The notes: generated from the letters alone by a model not told the origin. Shown: positions 1 to 14,325, numbered from the stretch's first letter. The stretch is 64,000 bases of DNA from Enoplolaimus lenunculus (GCA_030248215.1 JASANG010003356.1:62001-126000); one strand, 5' to 3'. Numbers and translations: made by a program.

Positions 1-218
1 CCTACGCGAAATAGACAATTATTCGTTTGACAGTGTAAAAGACAAATTTTTAGCTTTCCGCTTCTACGTCATAAATAAATTGTATTTCTGTTAGGTCCAT
101 TTTTAAACTTACTTTTAGGTTTGACCGTCGGCGCCTCGTTGAGCAGCAAAAATTATAATGCGACCCTAAGTTGGTGTTTTAACTCATTATATTACAAATA
201 CTTTTGTTGTGATTTTAG

Positions 219-280
219 GTTCAGATTCAATCGAATGGCCTGAATTCTTGCGTGCTGTTACGGGACAATATAAACCTTTG
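219..280 (+). other. EF-hand pair 1, C-terminal exon (second loop end and exit helix)
   Basis: This exon encodes GSDSIEWPEFLRAVTGQYKPL and enters in phase 1. It is homologous to the exon at 11457-11521 and to the end of the exon at 15537-15748. Against those copies (GSGSIEWPEF, RSGTIEWPEF), the conserved Gly at loop position 6 is Asp here, which may weaken calcium binding. The first half of this EF pair lies upstream of the window. Confidence 0.85.
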
Positions 281-3200
281 GTAAAGTTTCAACTGAACCA
301 AAAAGTGTTTACGAATTTTTAAATAATTCCACAACTGCGAAGATCGGAATGCTACCGTTTTCAACGGAAATCTTCGTTCCTGGTTTTAAAGAATTATTGG
401 ACTGCGCTGAAAAAAAATATACATTTTTGTCTTGTCACTTGTATAAATCTCACAGTACCCGTATTAACAATTCGTAGTTGCGGGTCTGTTCAACAAATTA
501 TGAACACTTAATTTTTGAACAGATTCACACTATCAATTGTTAGTACGAAAAGCCAATGTAAAGAACAGGGGCGGAACAGTATTATAAGCATATTCCTAAA
601 CCTGAACCTAAACCTAAGCGTAAGAATGAGCATATTCCAAAGCCTAAGCCTAAACCCAAGCCTAAAAGAATGAGTTTATTCCTAAGCCTAAGCCTAAGCT
701 TAAACCTAAGCCAAGCAAAAAAGTTGTCTAAAGCTTATAAGCTTACTCCTTTCTAGTCCGACAGAAAAACGTTCCGCCTTTGATCTTTACATGAGACGTA
801 CGAACACAGAGAAATTTATAGAACTGGCAGTACAAAATATATCAACATGTAATTTTTCAGTGTTCTCCCAATTGAAAATGGCTGCCTCACCGAAGTTGTA
901 GAATTTTTCTAAAAAACTATTCAGTTCGAAATAGCAATATATTTGTGATGCTTTGTGTTTTTGTTTATTTATTATTATTGTATTTGTATTGTATATTTTT
1001 ATTTTAGCCCCGTGGCGAACTTAAAGCAACACTTGATACATATGAACAAACGTAAGCATTTTTGAAAATACATGTTAAACTGCAGTTTAATTAGCAGTGG
1101 AATTTTAGGAAAATAGTAATTTTTTAATTTTCAATTCGAAAATTAAACAAATTTGATTCTGTTGTTTTTTTAAAAATATTAGCATTCATTGGCGGTTATA
1201 TCAAAAGTATGGCATATACTTTTCCAACGACTAAGCTTTATTTACATAATTTTTATGTCAATTGCTCAAAATAAGCGGTATTTGTTTTAGTTTTTCTCGT
1301 AGCAAAATTAATTTGATAGAAAACAAAATACTCCACCCGACATTACTGCTTATTAGTTTTCTATGCCTATATCTAAACCAAACCCTTAAACACTATTCAC
1401 ACGTGCAAGTTTTTGCAGCAAAAACTTACACGTGCAACTTGCATGTGTCAGTTTGGTCAGCTTTGAAGTTCTTGCAGCTGCAAATTATTCACTAGAATTC
1501 ACCACAACGGTTCTCAAATTTTGATGGTATATCCGGTTAACATCCGATTCCGGTTCCGACAAAAAATTTACTACCCGGTTCCGGTGGTGAAATTAGCACC
1601 CCGAAGAGTGCTACCACCTACCCAACAATTTAGTCTCACAATACTCAGTTTTGTTGACTTGTAAACATTTTGCAAACTAAGGAGTGGTAGTTTTTACTGG
1701 TTAATTTTCTAATTTTAGACTTCAAGATCGAAAGAAAACAGTCGATGAGTTAGAAGCAAACATCAAACAGCTGACCGAAGAACTGCAAACACTTAGAAGC
1801 GAATCAGAAGCTCTCAAATCTCGGCATAAACAGGTAAGTGTCGTCAAATAACGGGTTAACCAGGTTAAACCTGCGACATTTTAAGTAAATACTACTTATT
1901 TCCGCGTTAGGCTTTCTTCGAAATCTGGCCATGAAAGTAATGGCCAATGTGCAGGTCAGAAGCGAACCGTTTTTTCGCGGGACTGCAGTAGAGTACGTTT
2001 AAGCTTAGCTTAGGCAGTATTTTAGGGATAGCCTTATCGGCCCATGTATAGAACAGGGCTGGAACAGTAGTATAAGCATTTTCCTAAGCCTAAGCCTAAC
2101 CGTACGGATGAGCCTATAACTAAGCCTAAGCCTAAGCCTAAGCCGAAGCAAAAAAAAATAATCTAAACCTTAAACTGACTCTATTATAGCCACTCCGGAA
2201 AACGATCCGGCTCTGTTGCGCTTAGGAATATGCTTATACTACTGATGCAGTCATGTTCTTTACATTGACCCGAGTAACGAACCAATTCCAAACGTTATGC
2301 ATTTGGAATTAAAACGAAAAACTTCACCAAATTCGCTAAATTTACATTTTGTAAATTGCGTAGGCGTAGCCAGGAAGGTTTAGAAACGGTAGAATTTATA
2401 AATAATTTGAAATTGTGATATTTTTGTGTTACCAATTCATTTCCTGAACTGTTTGGAAAAAATTCGAAAATAAAAGGGTCTGACCGCTGACATTTCGCTT
2501 CCCCCCACGGCTACGTTTTTTGTTAAAATTAATTGTTAATTTCAGGAAATTGATACAAAGCAATTACAGTACGAAGAACAAGAAACGGAGCTGCGAAAAC
2601 AATGGGACGAAATTCAACAGCTCAGAGATGAAATTAAACGCCGTGAAGAAGAGGTACTTGTGAATCACAGAGCCACAAGTACAAGGAAGCAAAGGCTGCC
2701 GCCTCCCGTCTGCGGCATTTTGCTTTGAAAGGTTGTGCTATACTTTTGTTGACGTCCGGCGCCGTGCGTCACCGTCCGTCACTATACGATATGGCCAATG
2801 TTACTTTAAAGGGCGTAAAAGTAGATTAAGCGTATTCCTAAACTTAAGTCTAAGCGTTGCAAAAATGAATTCCTAAGCCTAAGCCTAAGCCCAAGCCTAA
2901 GCCTAAGCAAAAAAAATGTAATCCAGAATCTAAATGTACTCTTTTGTAGACCCACCACAAACCTGGGCGCCCCTTAAAGTAACATGGGCCTCGGTCGACG
3001 AGTATAGCGCCACTCTAGGACCTAGAAATTTTTCCGGTAGCATCAAACTAATTCTATTTCCAAATCGCAATAAATGTTTTTGCTTGTTTTGGCTAAGAAT
3101 TTCTGGTTATGGATCTGGCGGTTGAATCGAATATGTTTCTCCTGTGGGAACCATTTCTGGTCTTCAGTTTTCGTTTTCAAACGTATTTGACCAATGTTTT

Positions 3201-6016
3201 AAGGTGCCATATTAGCCTATGTATATATTCTTTTTAGTCGAAGGCAAACGCTTATACTTCAGTTTAATGATAAGTCTAAAACTAAACATAAGCACTAAAT
3301 GAATCTAAAGCCTAAGACTTCCTCTATTTTAGTTGCACTCAAAACCGGGACGCCTCTAAAAGTAACATGGTGTTTGTTTTATATTTTAGCACAAGAAACT
3401 TGATTTTCGAATTGAAGAACTACAAACTTTGTTGTCATCCGGTGGATCTGTGAACGAAGAGTTACAAAAACGGTTTGATCGTATGCAACAAGTAAGTATG
3501 ACCGGTATTGTAGAAACATGTAAATTATTTTTTTTTCATAATTTCTATGAAGATGAATACAACCAAAATTCGATAATCCCTCTGTGACAAGAGTATGCAA
3601 CTGGTTACATTCCGTTCAGAAAACAATGTATCCAGCGCGCGTTAAATTTTTTGGCATACACCCCCGTTTATGTAGAGGGGTGTACAACCTATGCGAACCG
3701 TGGAACACACTTTATGTATTTGGCGACAAAAATTGCTCCGCTGATAAAATTTTGTTTAGGGTTATTGCATGTCGCAGTTACCCCCCTCTAAACAAGGGGT
3801 GTCGGCCAAAAACGCAACGCGCGATGGTACATTTAGTACTATGTGGAACCCAAAGAGTTGCACACTCTTGTATCATGCACTCTTGATAGAACCAAATGTC
3901 GGTAATCAGTCTTTGACAAGAATATGCAACGTATTTACAAGTTATGTAATTAGCGGGCGTTATGTTTTTGAACGACCCCGGTATTTGAAGGAAAGATGTG
4001 AGTTTGTAGGATTTTTGCAAGTTTGACGTTGTAAAAAGTTACAGGCTGCTTGGCTCATACTCTTATTTTTACGCTACTACTAACGTCTAGATTCCCTAGA
4101 GGGTCCGGAATATACACAACGCGCGCTGATACATTTTGACCCAAAAATAATGTAAATGTTGAATTTATTCGGAATTTTGGTCAAATTGCGTATGTTCGGC
4201 GTTCAAGCTTTAATAAATCATATCGATTTTATTGTAATGCTTAAATTAAGCCTAACGGAACGATTTTTATACAATTTATTTTTATTTTTATAGGAAAAGA
4301 ATGAACAGGAAGCACGTTGGAACGAACAAGAGTCGACGATGAAAAAATATCGCGAAGAAATCGGTTATTTGAAATCAATTGTCAATCAAGTAAGTACATT
4401 TTACACTGTTCTATTAGTTTAATGAAGAACCGATACGGGTAAGTTCCGCAATATCTTACGAGATACCAGGTCAAATGTTTGTAGTAGTCTCATCGAGTCC
4501 CAGGGGGTTCCTTGTCATCTGCCAATGACGTCTGTCCCTGAATAGAATATGCAAATTTATTCCTTGTAGCTATGCTGGCCTTCAAAATATTCTTGCTGTT
4601 GGCGAAATACTGCTATGTCCTATATGTCTGTATCCCGGTCAAAATACACTTCTGCGGGAAAATGCGCGGACCCGGGTATGAAATCTTTACCGTCTGACAT
4701 TTTTAAAATCGTGGTTACGCTGTAAAACGTTGTTTTTTTATTTATTTTGTTAAAAAATTTAAAAAATATACAAAATTTAACCATATTTTGTGTATTATTT
4801 TATCTTTTAGACATCTGGTGACCAAGTGAAGATCAGCGAACTGCGTGAAACTTATGAAACCAGGTAAGCTGAACCGAGTAATTAATTTAATACAATGTTG
4901 TGTTTATGTTATAAATTTAGAGTGATTTGAAAGTTTTATTCGTAAAATTCCAGCAAAGCCTAAATATTCATTTTGATTAACGATTTTTTGAAAAAAGTTG
5001 AAAAAATTTTAGAATTTTAGAATTTTTTATTTTTTATTTCTTCGAAATTCATATAGTTTTTTGGATTTTTTATCTTTTCAGAATTCATATAATTTTTTGA
5101 GTTTTTTAATTTTTTCAGAATTCATATAATTTTTTAATTTCTTTTAATTTTTCACAATTCATATAATTTTTTGATATTTTTTAATATTTCTAAATTCGCA
5201 TAACTTTTTTATCTTTTTTATAATTTTTTATTTTTTATTTTTATTCATATAATTTTTTTATTTTTTCAGAATTCATATCATTTTTTGAGTTTTTTTTATT
5301 TTTTCACAATTCATATAATTTTTTTGATATTTTGTTATTTCTTCAGAATTCGCATTTACTTTTTAATCTTTTTTATAATTTTTTTTATTTTTATTTTTCA
5401 GAATTCAAACAAAAGATGGTGAACTGTCAGAATTACGACTAAAAGTGACTGAATTGATGGAGAATATAGCAAAATTACAAGCGGAGATTGCAAAGCTACG
5501 GGACAACGATCATAAGGTACAGTGTCCACCGTATTGGTCCTGTATGAGAATACGGGACATCTTTACGCATGGCATCCGAAAAAAATTATATTTGGGGGAC
5601 ACAAAATAATTTTTGAGGCCTACAATTGCAATTCACGATTGTTTACTTTTAGATCGAGTCTATTGCCAGGTACTGCCTCGAATGGCGTATCCGGAAAAGA
5701 TTTAGGGGTCAAACCCCCGTTGGGAATTTGTGCATATTGGTTTTAGATACTTTTTCAGTTTGTAACACACGAAACCCCATATTGCGAGAATCATGGCTGT
5801 GTTGATAATTGTATCTGTTTTAAATAATATTGGCGTGGTTTCCGAAACCCTACTTAAGTTCGTACTTAAGTACAGGCTAAGTTTAAATTTCAGAAACCCA
5901 GCCAATGTCTTTTGTTTTCAGCTCAAACTTGAACTACGCGAGTCTGTGTCTTCGACAAAATCGAACGAAACATTGTAAGTTGATTTAAATTTGAACTATT
6001 TTCTTTCGGCATAAAC

Positions 6017-6066
<50 letters not shown>

Positions 6067-9000
6067 GGGAACCAAGTAACATTGAATCAGGTGCCACGTT
6101 ACTTTGGTGCGGCTTATTTTCAACGCGGACCTGCAATATAGTTAGCATTAGGCTTATGAATATGCTTTTTCTACTATTACACCATTACAAGTAACATTAG
6201 CCCCCAATTGAATATGTTCATATGAAAATGGTTCATAGTTGGTAAATTGCGTTTAATTTATAATTCTAATATTTCATTTTCGACAGTAAGAGTTACGATC
6301 GTCCCTCGGCATGGAGAAGCCTGCGGTGCCGTCCGGCGACCCGCGGCGGCATGCGGCTGCGTGCGGCACAGTAAAGTAAATCGCAACCCCAACGCGCTAC
6401 ACAATATAAATACGGCAAATATTTCTCACAAGACAGATCAAAAAATTCATTGTTCAAGAATATGCTGCAATATTAATGCAGTTTCTGCAATTACTTGTGT
6501 ACTTAATGTGGTAATATTCACACGCTTGTCGTGCACCATGCAGAGTGGCAACAAAATTGCTAACGTTTCTACCCAGCACAAATTTCAGTTCAACTATGGC
6601 AGAATTGCCTGACGTTAACCTGTTCTGGTTTGAAATATCTGGAAAATCAAAGGGACGCCGCCTCACGGCAATGACCCTCAACAGTGATCAAAGTCAAAAA
6701 TATGAATTAATATTTAATATTAAATATGCGTTTGACTTCTCGCTCGTTTCGCTCACGTGTTCATATCACAGGGTCACTCGTTAGAAATTTTTGAATTCGT
6801 CACTGTTCACACGAATGATAAATGTCATGGTTGACCGTATAATATTTCTGTGTTGTTTTGTGTTTCAGAATGGAAGAAAAAGACTTCCTGATCAACCGAC
6901 TGAAAAGCGAAATTATTGATAAAGATAACGAATTATCAAAACTTCGAACCCAGGTTAGTTTTAAGTTTTACATGATTTTCACACCAATCCGCTTAACATG
7001 AATTTTATGGTTAAAAATATTAAACTAATTCGTGAGGGTGACAATACTTAGCGTCCGATATCAGTGTTTAGGATGTGGTTTAGTTTTTAAGTACGAACAA
7101 ATGTATGAGTCGGGAACGAGGAGGCTGTGAGTGGATTGTATTTTCAAAAAATATTAAATTATTATTTTGAGCTTTAAGTGTGCAATGTTAAGACTCATAC
7201 ATACTCGCGTACATATATCACCAAGGAAAATTATGATATGGGCCGCGTTGTGTAATGGGTTGCGCGCTTGACTTGCGAGCGAGAGTTCCGAGGTTCAATT
7301 CCTAGCATGGTCATATCGTTCGGAGAAATTTTGGGGAGAAACCATGTGTATTCGCAGTACTTCGGAAAAATGGGTCGTCCCGACCGTGCAGTTCTCTTAC
7401 AGCAGTGCCCAGTAAAAAATTGTGAGTCAAATTAACTCTCAGAAATAGGCTCTACTGGACTACACAAACTGAGTCCAATTCGACTCCGCCAGAATCAAAC
7501 GTGCGACTCAGTAAATCGAATTTGACTCTGGCGGAATCGAATTTAGACTCAATAGTCAATGTCCGAGGAGTCAATTTGGCTCAGACTCAATAGTCAATGT
7601 CCGAGGGAGTCAATTTGGCTCACTTTTTTGGAGTGTACAGTATCCTACCTTTGGTTGGACACTGAACAAATTTTTGAGTTCGACATTTTTAGTTTAACGA
7701 AGCATATATTACCAATGATGAAGTATTTACGTGAAAAGTTTACAATTTCAAATTTTAAAATAGCAGCCATAAATTATACTTCCAAAAAATATTTTTGGAA
7801 TAACAGGCCCATGTAAAGATCAGAGGCGGAACGTTTTTCTACGCAACTGGACTAAGCTTAAACTTAAGGTTAACTTTTGCCTAGGCATAAGTTTAGGTAC
7901 AAACTCACACTTACAGTATAGGCTTAGGCTTAGGAATATGCTTATACTACTATAACGGCTCTGTTCTATACATTGGCCGAAATAAAATACATTTTGTTTC
8001 AAAGGCCATTTTTTGTATTTCAGCTTGCTGAGCGTCCAAATTCGACAACTGTGGAAACTTCGGAAACAGTGGAACGTTTACAGACTGAAATTCGGCAGTA
8101 CAAGACCTTGTATGCCCAATCGGTAAGATACTTAAATGAATGCGAGTCACGGCTACAACTACAAAACGGGAACAGGGTCGCATCCCCGAGCACAAACACT
8201 TTCGTCCCACCTTGACACGAAAATTTCGGCCCGTAGCCAAGGGGGGGCAGGGGGGTTCAGCCCCCTGGAAACATTTTGGTTTCCCTAGAAAATTTTCAAT
8301 CTTGCTTGTAAGTCATTAAAAATTCTTGAATGGTCCTCTTAAAAATTTTTAGCCCCCCTCTGCCTAGCAAGGTGAGCTGGCTACGGGCGTGTGAAAGTTG
8401 TTTCTACAGTAGTTAATGAACTCTGTGTTAGAGCAATTTTTCTTGACCCTTGTAAATTTCTTCCGCCCTTTGATGAAGGATTTGTGGTTGAAAAGCTAAT
8501 ACTATGACGCTTTGTTAATTTTTAAAAAAAATATTTTTAATTAAAATTTTATGAAACTTTTTTTAATTTCATTTAAAATATAAAAAATATAAGGCACCGC
8601 TGTGTACAATTTGTGCACTTTTGAAAAACAACATGACTGCTTCTATTAACAGAACGGCCAGTTGTGACCTGACGCTCAGGGCTCAAATAGTCATCCCCCC
8701 ATGCTCCCGAGTTGGTAGGGCACCCCAAAGACGGACCCCAACCCTAACAAGATTTTAAAAATTGATAAATCCACAATTTGAAAAATATTTGGATCATCGC
8801 AAGTGGACTCCATTAAGAAATTGTGGGGGCAGTCAGCTCCAGCAATGCCCTATACTATTATTAATATTAAGCTTTGTCCGTAATAATATACTAAGAAAAA
8901 ATGTAATTATTGAATAATTGTCAACATCATTGTTAAATCCATGTAATTTTTAGTTGAAATTAATATTTGATTTCAGTATTATGGCTTATCTGAAGCAGAA

Positions 9001-12000
9001 ATTGACAGTAAGTGTTTTAATACGGAAACAGACCCGTAGACAGTTCACCTTTACTAGGGGGTGTCGGGCTGAAGTTTTCCAGGATGGGCATTTAAGGGTT
9101 TTCTAATGAGTTACAATCAAGGTTACAAATTCTCTAGGGGGGCCAACCACCCCCTCCAGTCCCTCCTTAGCTACGGGCCCGTACGAAGACTATTTTAAAT
9201 TGCAAGTTGTCTAATATACACGATAATGTTTTACATTTAAAACTGTGCTTACAATTTAAAGAATTGAAGAAATATTCAAATTGCAAAAAGCGTTAAAATC
9301 TTAATAATTTTCATTGAATTCAAAAAAATAATCTTAGGCTACACAATTAGGCTAATATTTAGGCTTTACGCTTTAGGCTTGAGATTAGGTTCAGGATAAG
9401 GTTTAGGCTTAGGTTTAGGTTTAGGCATAGGTTGAGGCTTAGGTTTAGGTTTAGGCATAGGTTGAGGCTTAGGTTTAGGTTTAGGCATAGGTTGAGGCTT
9501 AGGTTTAGGTTTAGGCATAGGTTGAGGCTTAGGTTTAGGTTTAGGCATAGGTTGAGGCTTAGGTTTAGGTTTAGGCATAGGTTGAGGCTTAGGTTTAGGT
9601 TTAGGCATAGGTTGAGGCTTAGGTTTAGGTTTAGGCATAGGTTGAGGCTTAGGTTTAGGTTTAGGCATAGGTTGAGGCTTAGGTTTAGGTTTAGGCATGG
9701 GTAGAGGCTTAGGTTCTGTAGACAGGTTCCTATAGTTAATATGAGAGTCATGCAGACGCTATAGTTTATAAACTTTTCTTATTTGTTTATATTTTTTGTG
9801 ACCCCGTCTGCGAATATTCAGCTGTCCCGATTTCAATCGATTTCAACAAACCAGGCAAATGATTGAGGGTTGTACTATACTTATTGTACGGTGCCGTACG
9901 TCACCATACGGTATGGTACGTGAGTAATTCGCGTACGATACCGCACCGTGACGCACCGCGACGGACGGCGCCGTACGGGTGACGGACAGCGCCGTATGGG
10001 TAACGCACTGTGCCGTACGGGGTGATGGACGTCTCGGTACTGGTGACGGATGGCGCCGGACGCCATTAATAGTATAGCGCCATCCAAACCAGCACAGAGA
10101 CTCCTGTATTGTGACATAAAAGACGGTTGAACTGGGTTAAGCTCTGGTTTGTGAACGCTATTGCATTTTCGTCAGCAATGGTTGCAGTTTAAACCCATTT
10201 ACCTCGATGTATTGTTTCGTTAAACGCATTTAATTGATTTCCAATTAATGTTTGTTTCAGAGTATTGGCTTGCGTTTCAACTGTTCGACAAAGACGGCGA
10301 TGGTTCAATTACAAAGTCAGAAATTGCAGATGCAATTCGGTCGTGTGGATTTCAACCGAATGCGCGTTGGGTGCAAGATTTGATTGCTGAAGCAGATCGA
10401 GATGGTATGTTGTTAAGCTACTTGCATACATATAACCGTACGCTTTTACCTGGGCCAATGGTACTTTTAAGGCCGTCCCGGTTTGTGGTGGGTCTGTAAA
10501 ACAGTAGGCTTACATTCTATGCTTTAGGCTTAGGCTTAGGAATACGTTTTTGCAATGCTTAGGCTTGGGCTTAGGCTTAGGAATACGCGTTGTCTACTGT
10601 TGTGGCCCTAAAAGTAATATTGGCCCTTACCTGTATGTAGCTGTTGCCATTTTGAGTCTCAATCAATACACATTCGGTTCTCTAATTAGGGTCCGTAGAA
10701 CCTAAAATTACAAATTAAGCCATTAACGTCAATTACCCTAATTACATTGCGTAAATGTATCTTGGACCAAATCAAGTTCAGTAAAGTGCCGATGTTACTT
10801 TAAGGGGCGTAACAGTGGATTACGCGTATTCCTAAGCGTAAGCCTAAGGCTAAGCGATGCAAAAATGTGTGCCTAAGCCTAAGCCTAAGCAAAAAATGTA
10901 ATCTAGAATCTAAACCTACTCTTTTATGGACCCACCAGAAACCTGGACGCCCCTTAAAGTAACATAGACCACTTAAAGTATAATCTTACCTGTATTCATA
11001 GCAGCATACTCAAAGCTTAAAAGTATATTTCTAAACAATTTTGAACTTATAAAATTGCTAGCATAATTTAAAAGTGTGTGGTCCAAATAATTTGAGCATG
11101 AAATGAAAAAAATAAAAGCAATAAGCGAATTGTAAGAGGTGTACCCACTGGAGAGGCGAAATAAATATCAGTATTTCCTTTTGATTCCGATCAGTAAAGT
11201 ACAAAACCATAATGGACTCATTTCTATCAACGTATGATACTGTAAATTAAACACGCTCTGTCACGTAAACACGTTTACTTTCCTCCCAAAATTACAATCA
11301 CCCAAAACACACAATACATGAAATTTTCTCATGCAAAACAGCCTCCAATCGCTAGCCTCTTTATCATCATCAAAAATACAAGAACTCCCCAAAGTTATTG
11401 ACAGATACCAACTCTTGTAACTGCTTTATCTTCATCTATTCGGTTTATATTTTTAGGATCTGGATCCATAGAATGGCCTGAATTTTTGAAAGCGATGACT
11501 GGACAGTATCCTAAAGCAAGTGTAAGTTCAGCTAATGGTTTATATGAATTGTCAAAAATTAGAATTAACTCGAATTCACAAAACTTATCAGGTACAACTT
11601 ATATGGGAATATGTCGTGGTTCATGTACGTTTCCGAACATTTCCTTGTAGACTTGGAAAAATTATTACCTGTGCCTAAGATTGAGCCTAAATCTTTGCCT
11701 GAGTCATTACTTTTTTGGAGCCAATCAAAACACATTAACTGTTTTATGTTTCAGAGAGAAATGTATTCGATGCGCAGTGAATCTAAACTGTAAGTTTTTT
11801 TACCAAAATTATTTTGGTTTTAAAAGTTGAGCTCAACTGCGACGGCAGTAAAATGTTTTATGATGGCGCTTAAACATTTAAAACACAGAAACAGAAATAA
11901 ATATTAATGCCAAATGTGAGTCATTGTCAAAACAAGAAAGTAATTTGCTTTATATTAAGGACGACGCGCCATGAGTCTACAATTCCAATTATACCAAGGC

Positions 12001-14286
12001 TAGTAAGCCTGAAATTCTGTAATATATCATAATTAGTCAGCGGCTTAAATGTTTAATAATACATTAAACAATACTCAGTTCTTGTATACTTGTTTAAAAT
12101 TAAGGCTTACACTTACGCTCAGGCTTAAGATTGGAATAAGGAGTAGGCAAGCCTTAGGCTTTACGCTTTTATACTTTGAGAAGTCTTTTTTCAAAACCGA
12201 AGCCTAAAGTCAATGTCTACGCGTCTGCTTAAGCCTATGAGAAAACGCGAAGAGATTTGCACAAGAGTCCAATAACAAGTTTGAGGGGATATATTTATTT
12301 GGTTGCTCCAATCAGTTTAACGTGTTTTGATTTCAGATTGAAAGAACGCGACGAAACAATTGAATTTCTTGAACGTGCGATCAGTAACAAAGACAAAGAA
12401 ATCCTGTCACTTCGAGCCGAACTGGCGCAATTGACTACTGAGGTTAGAAACCTTTTATTATTATATTATGTCGGTTGAAATCAAGTTTTTTATTGTCAAA
12501 CACCCTATCTCAGTAACAATTTTCATGTATATGTTGTAGGCCAATCTGCTATTTATGCCAATTACTAATTGGCCTAAGCCAATATGCTATTTTATGTAAT
12601 AGCAGTTGTGCCTAGACTAAAAAGTGCAATTGAACTTAAAAGACCAATCAGATTTGATTATTTGGACAGACACACTGTCGTTAACCAATCAGCATCGGTG
12701 TTACATCACTGTTGTTTTGCGGCATCTCACAATCACTATTCGGCCAAGGACACTTCGTGGACTGCATGCGGGAACAGGGTCCGTAACCAAAGGGGGGGCC
12801 AGGGGGGCTCAGCCCCCTCTGGTAAATTTTAAACCTTGCTTGTAAGTCATTACAAACCTTTGAATGCCCCTCTTAAAAAATTTTTAGCTCCCCCTAAAAA
12901 GGTGAGCTGTATACGGCCCTGGCGTGAACTAAATCGTGAAAAGGTGCTAAATATTGATGCTTACTATTTCACTGGTTCAATCGAAATCTACAGTAATCGC
13001 CAAATGATGATAAGTGCTACACATATTTGAGAATATGGGCGCTAGCATTCTGTTTCAGAAAGGAAGCCTAGCTCGTGTGGACGTAAAGCGTTACATCAGC
13101 GCTCAAAGCACTGACAGCGGCGCTCAAGCGACCACAACTTCAACGAGCGAGTCGTTCATTTCATCCTCGGCTCTGCACGAGGAGCGACATCGTTCTCATT
13201 TCTCGAGTAGTCGAGATCAGGCTCAGCTCTCTCAAGAAAAAGTAAGTCGGTTTTGTACCCTATTCCTCACACTAGCCTAAACCTATAATCGTAAGCCTAA
13301 ACCTAATCGAAAGCCTAAACCTATAATCGTAAGCCTAAACCTAATCGAAAGCCTAAACCTAATCGTAAGCCTGAACCTAATCGTAAGCCTAAACCTAATC
13401 GTAAGCCTAAACCTAATCGTAAGCCTAAACCTAATCGTAAGCCTGAACCTAATCGTAAGCCTAAACCTAATCGTAAGCCTAAACCTAATCGTAAGCCTAA
13501 ACCTAATCGTAAGCCTAAACCTAATCTTAAGCCTAAGCCTGCGCATAAGCTTAATTTTAAGCCAAAGTTGCACTAAAATATGAAATTTTAAAATTTTACA
13601 TTGGAAACTGTACAACAGCGGTAAGTCTTGAATCCAGCATTTTCATTTGTACGTCTTAAGATAATCACATATTTAGAATATTGTATATAGAACCTACGAG
13701 CGCTTAGAATACGATGTTATTCGTACAAGATCTATATTATTAAAGCTAAAACGCTCCACATACGTATTTTGAGCATCATTTCTTCACATAAGTAATGCTA
13801 TGGGTACTTAGCTCGCCATAAAATTTGATTTCAACTGCCAGTACATTTTCTTTAAGGCCGCGACCCCAACCGAGATCAAAACCCAAACATTTTGTCAAGA
13901 TTTTGTGCTAAAATTGCGTTTGTTTCTAAACAATTTTATTTTTAAAAATTAATAAAAATATTTTAGGAAAAATCAGCCGCACTTCAAGTTAAATATGACG
14001 ATTTGTTATCGCGTTGGAATTTCATGCATTCAGAACTCAATCGATACAAGGCGTTGTACGCCACTGTGGTACGTTTTGGTATGAGGCATTTGGTAACAAA
14101 ATATGAAAAAATTAAGACAGAACTTTAGTATTTTGACAAGGGTAACTTGGCTACAGCATTTGCAGATTCGTGTCCAAAAATATACCAGTTACTTGCGATG
14201 GCTGATACAATTCTTGTTTTCTACATGGTCTGCCTGGTTTTATTGATGAAATTGGAAGTTCCACGGTGTGGCGGTTGTCACGCAAT

Positions 14287-14325
<39 letters not shown>

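Larger units (their letters stand above)
1008..6953 (+). other. Long coiled-coil region of the EF-hand gene (nine exons)
   Basis: Exons 1008-1051 through 6869-6953 encode a nearly uninterrupted run of Glu/Lys/Gln/Leu-rich heptads, for example LEANIKQLTEELQTLRSE and LSELRLKVTELMENIAKL. A brief break occurs at LSSGGSVNE in exon 3390-3491. Most of the internal exons are whole multiples of three bases (108, 102, 96 nt) in phase 0, as expected for coiled-coil exons that can be skipped or duplicated. The region is predicted to form a parallel dimer rod between EF-hand modules. Confidence 0.85.
8977..11521 (+). other. EF-hand module 2 (exons 8977-9007, 10261-10404, 11457-11521)
   Basis: The module begins with a YYGLSEAEID lead-in, followed by two canonical EF loops: DKDGDGSITKSE, and DRDG joined across the intron to SGSIEWPE. 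The second loop is split by a phase-1 intron after its fourth residue. The intron 10405-11456 carries two TTAGGC-type elements (10453-10625 and 10788-10970). Confidence 0.9.

Noticed and set aside
7237-7312. Functional tRNA gene
   Set aside because: A and B boxes are present but the anticodon loop lacks T33 and the acceptor stem needs extra bases; better read as a SINE head.
9357-9712. CRISPR-like direct repeats
   Set aside because: Units are contiguous with no unique spacers, in eukaryotic DNA.
9359-9751. Long open frames (Lys-Pro and Leu-Asn repeats on -, Arg-Phe repeats on +)
   Set aside because: All are the 30-bp hexamer array read in frame; 30 is a multiple of three, so every frame stays open.
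13283-13615. 110-codon Arg/Phe/Leu-rich - strand frame
   Set aside because: Product of the 18-bp array.
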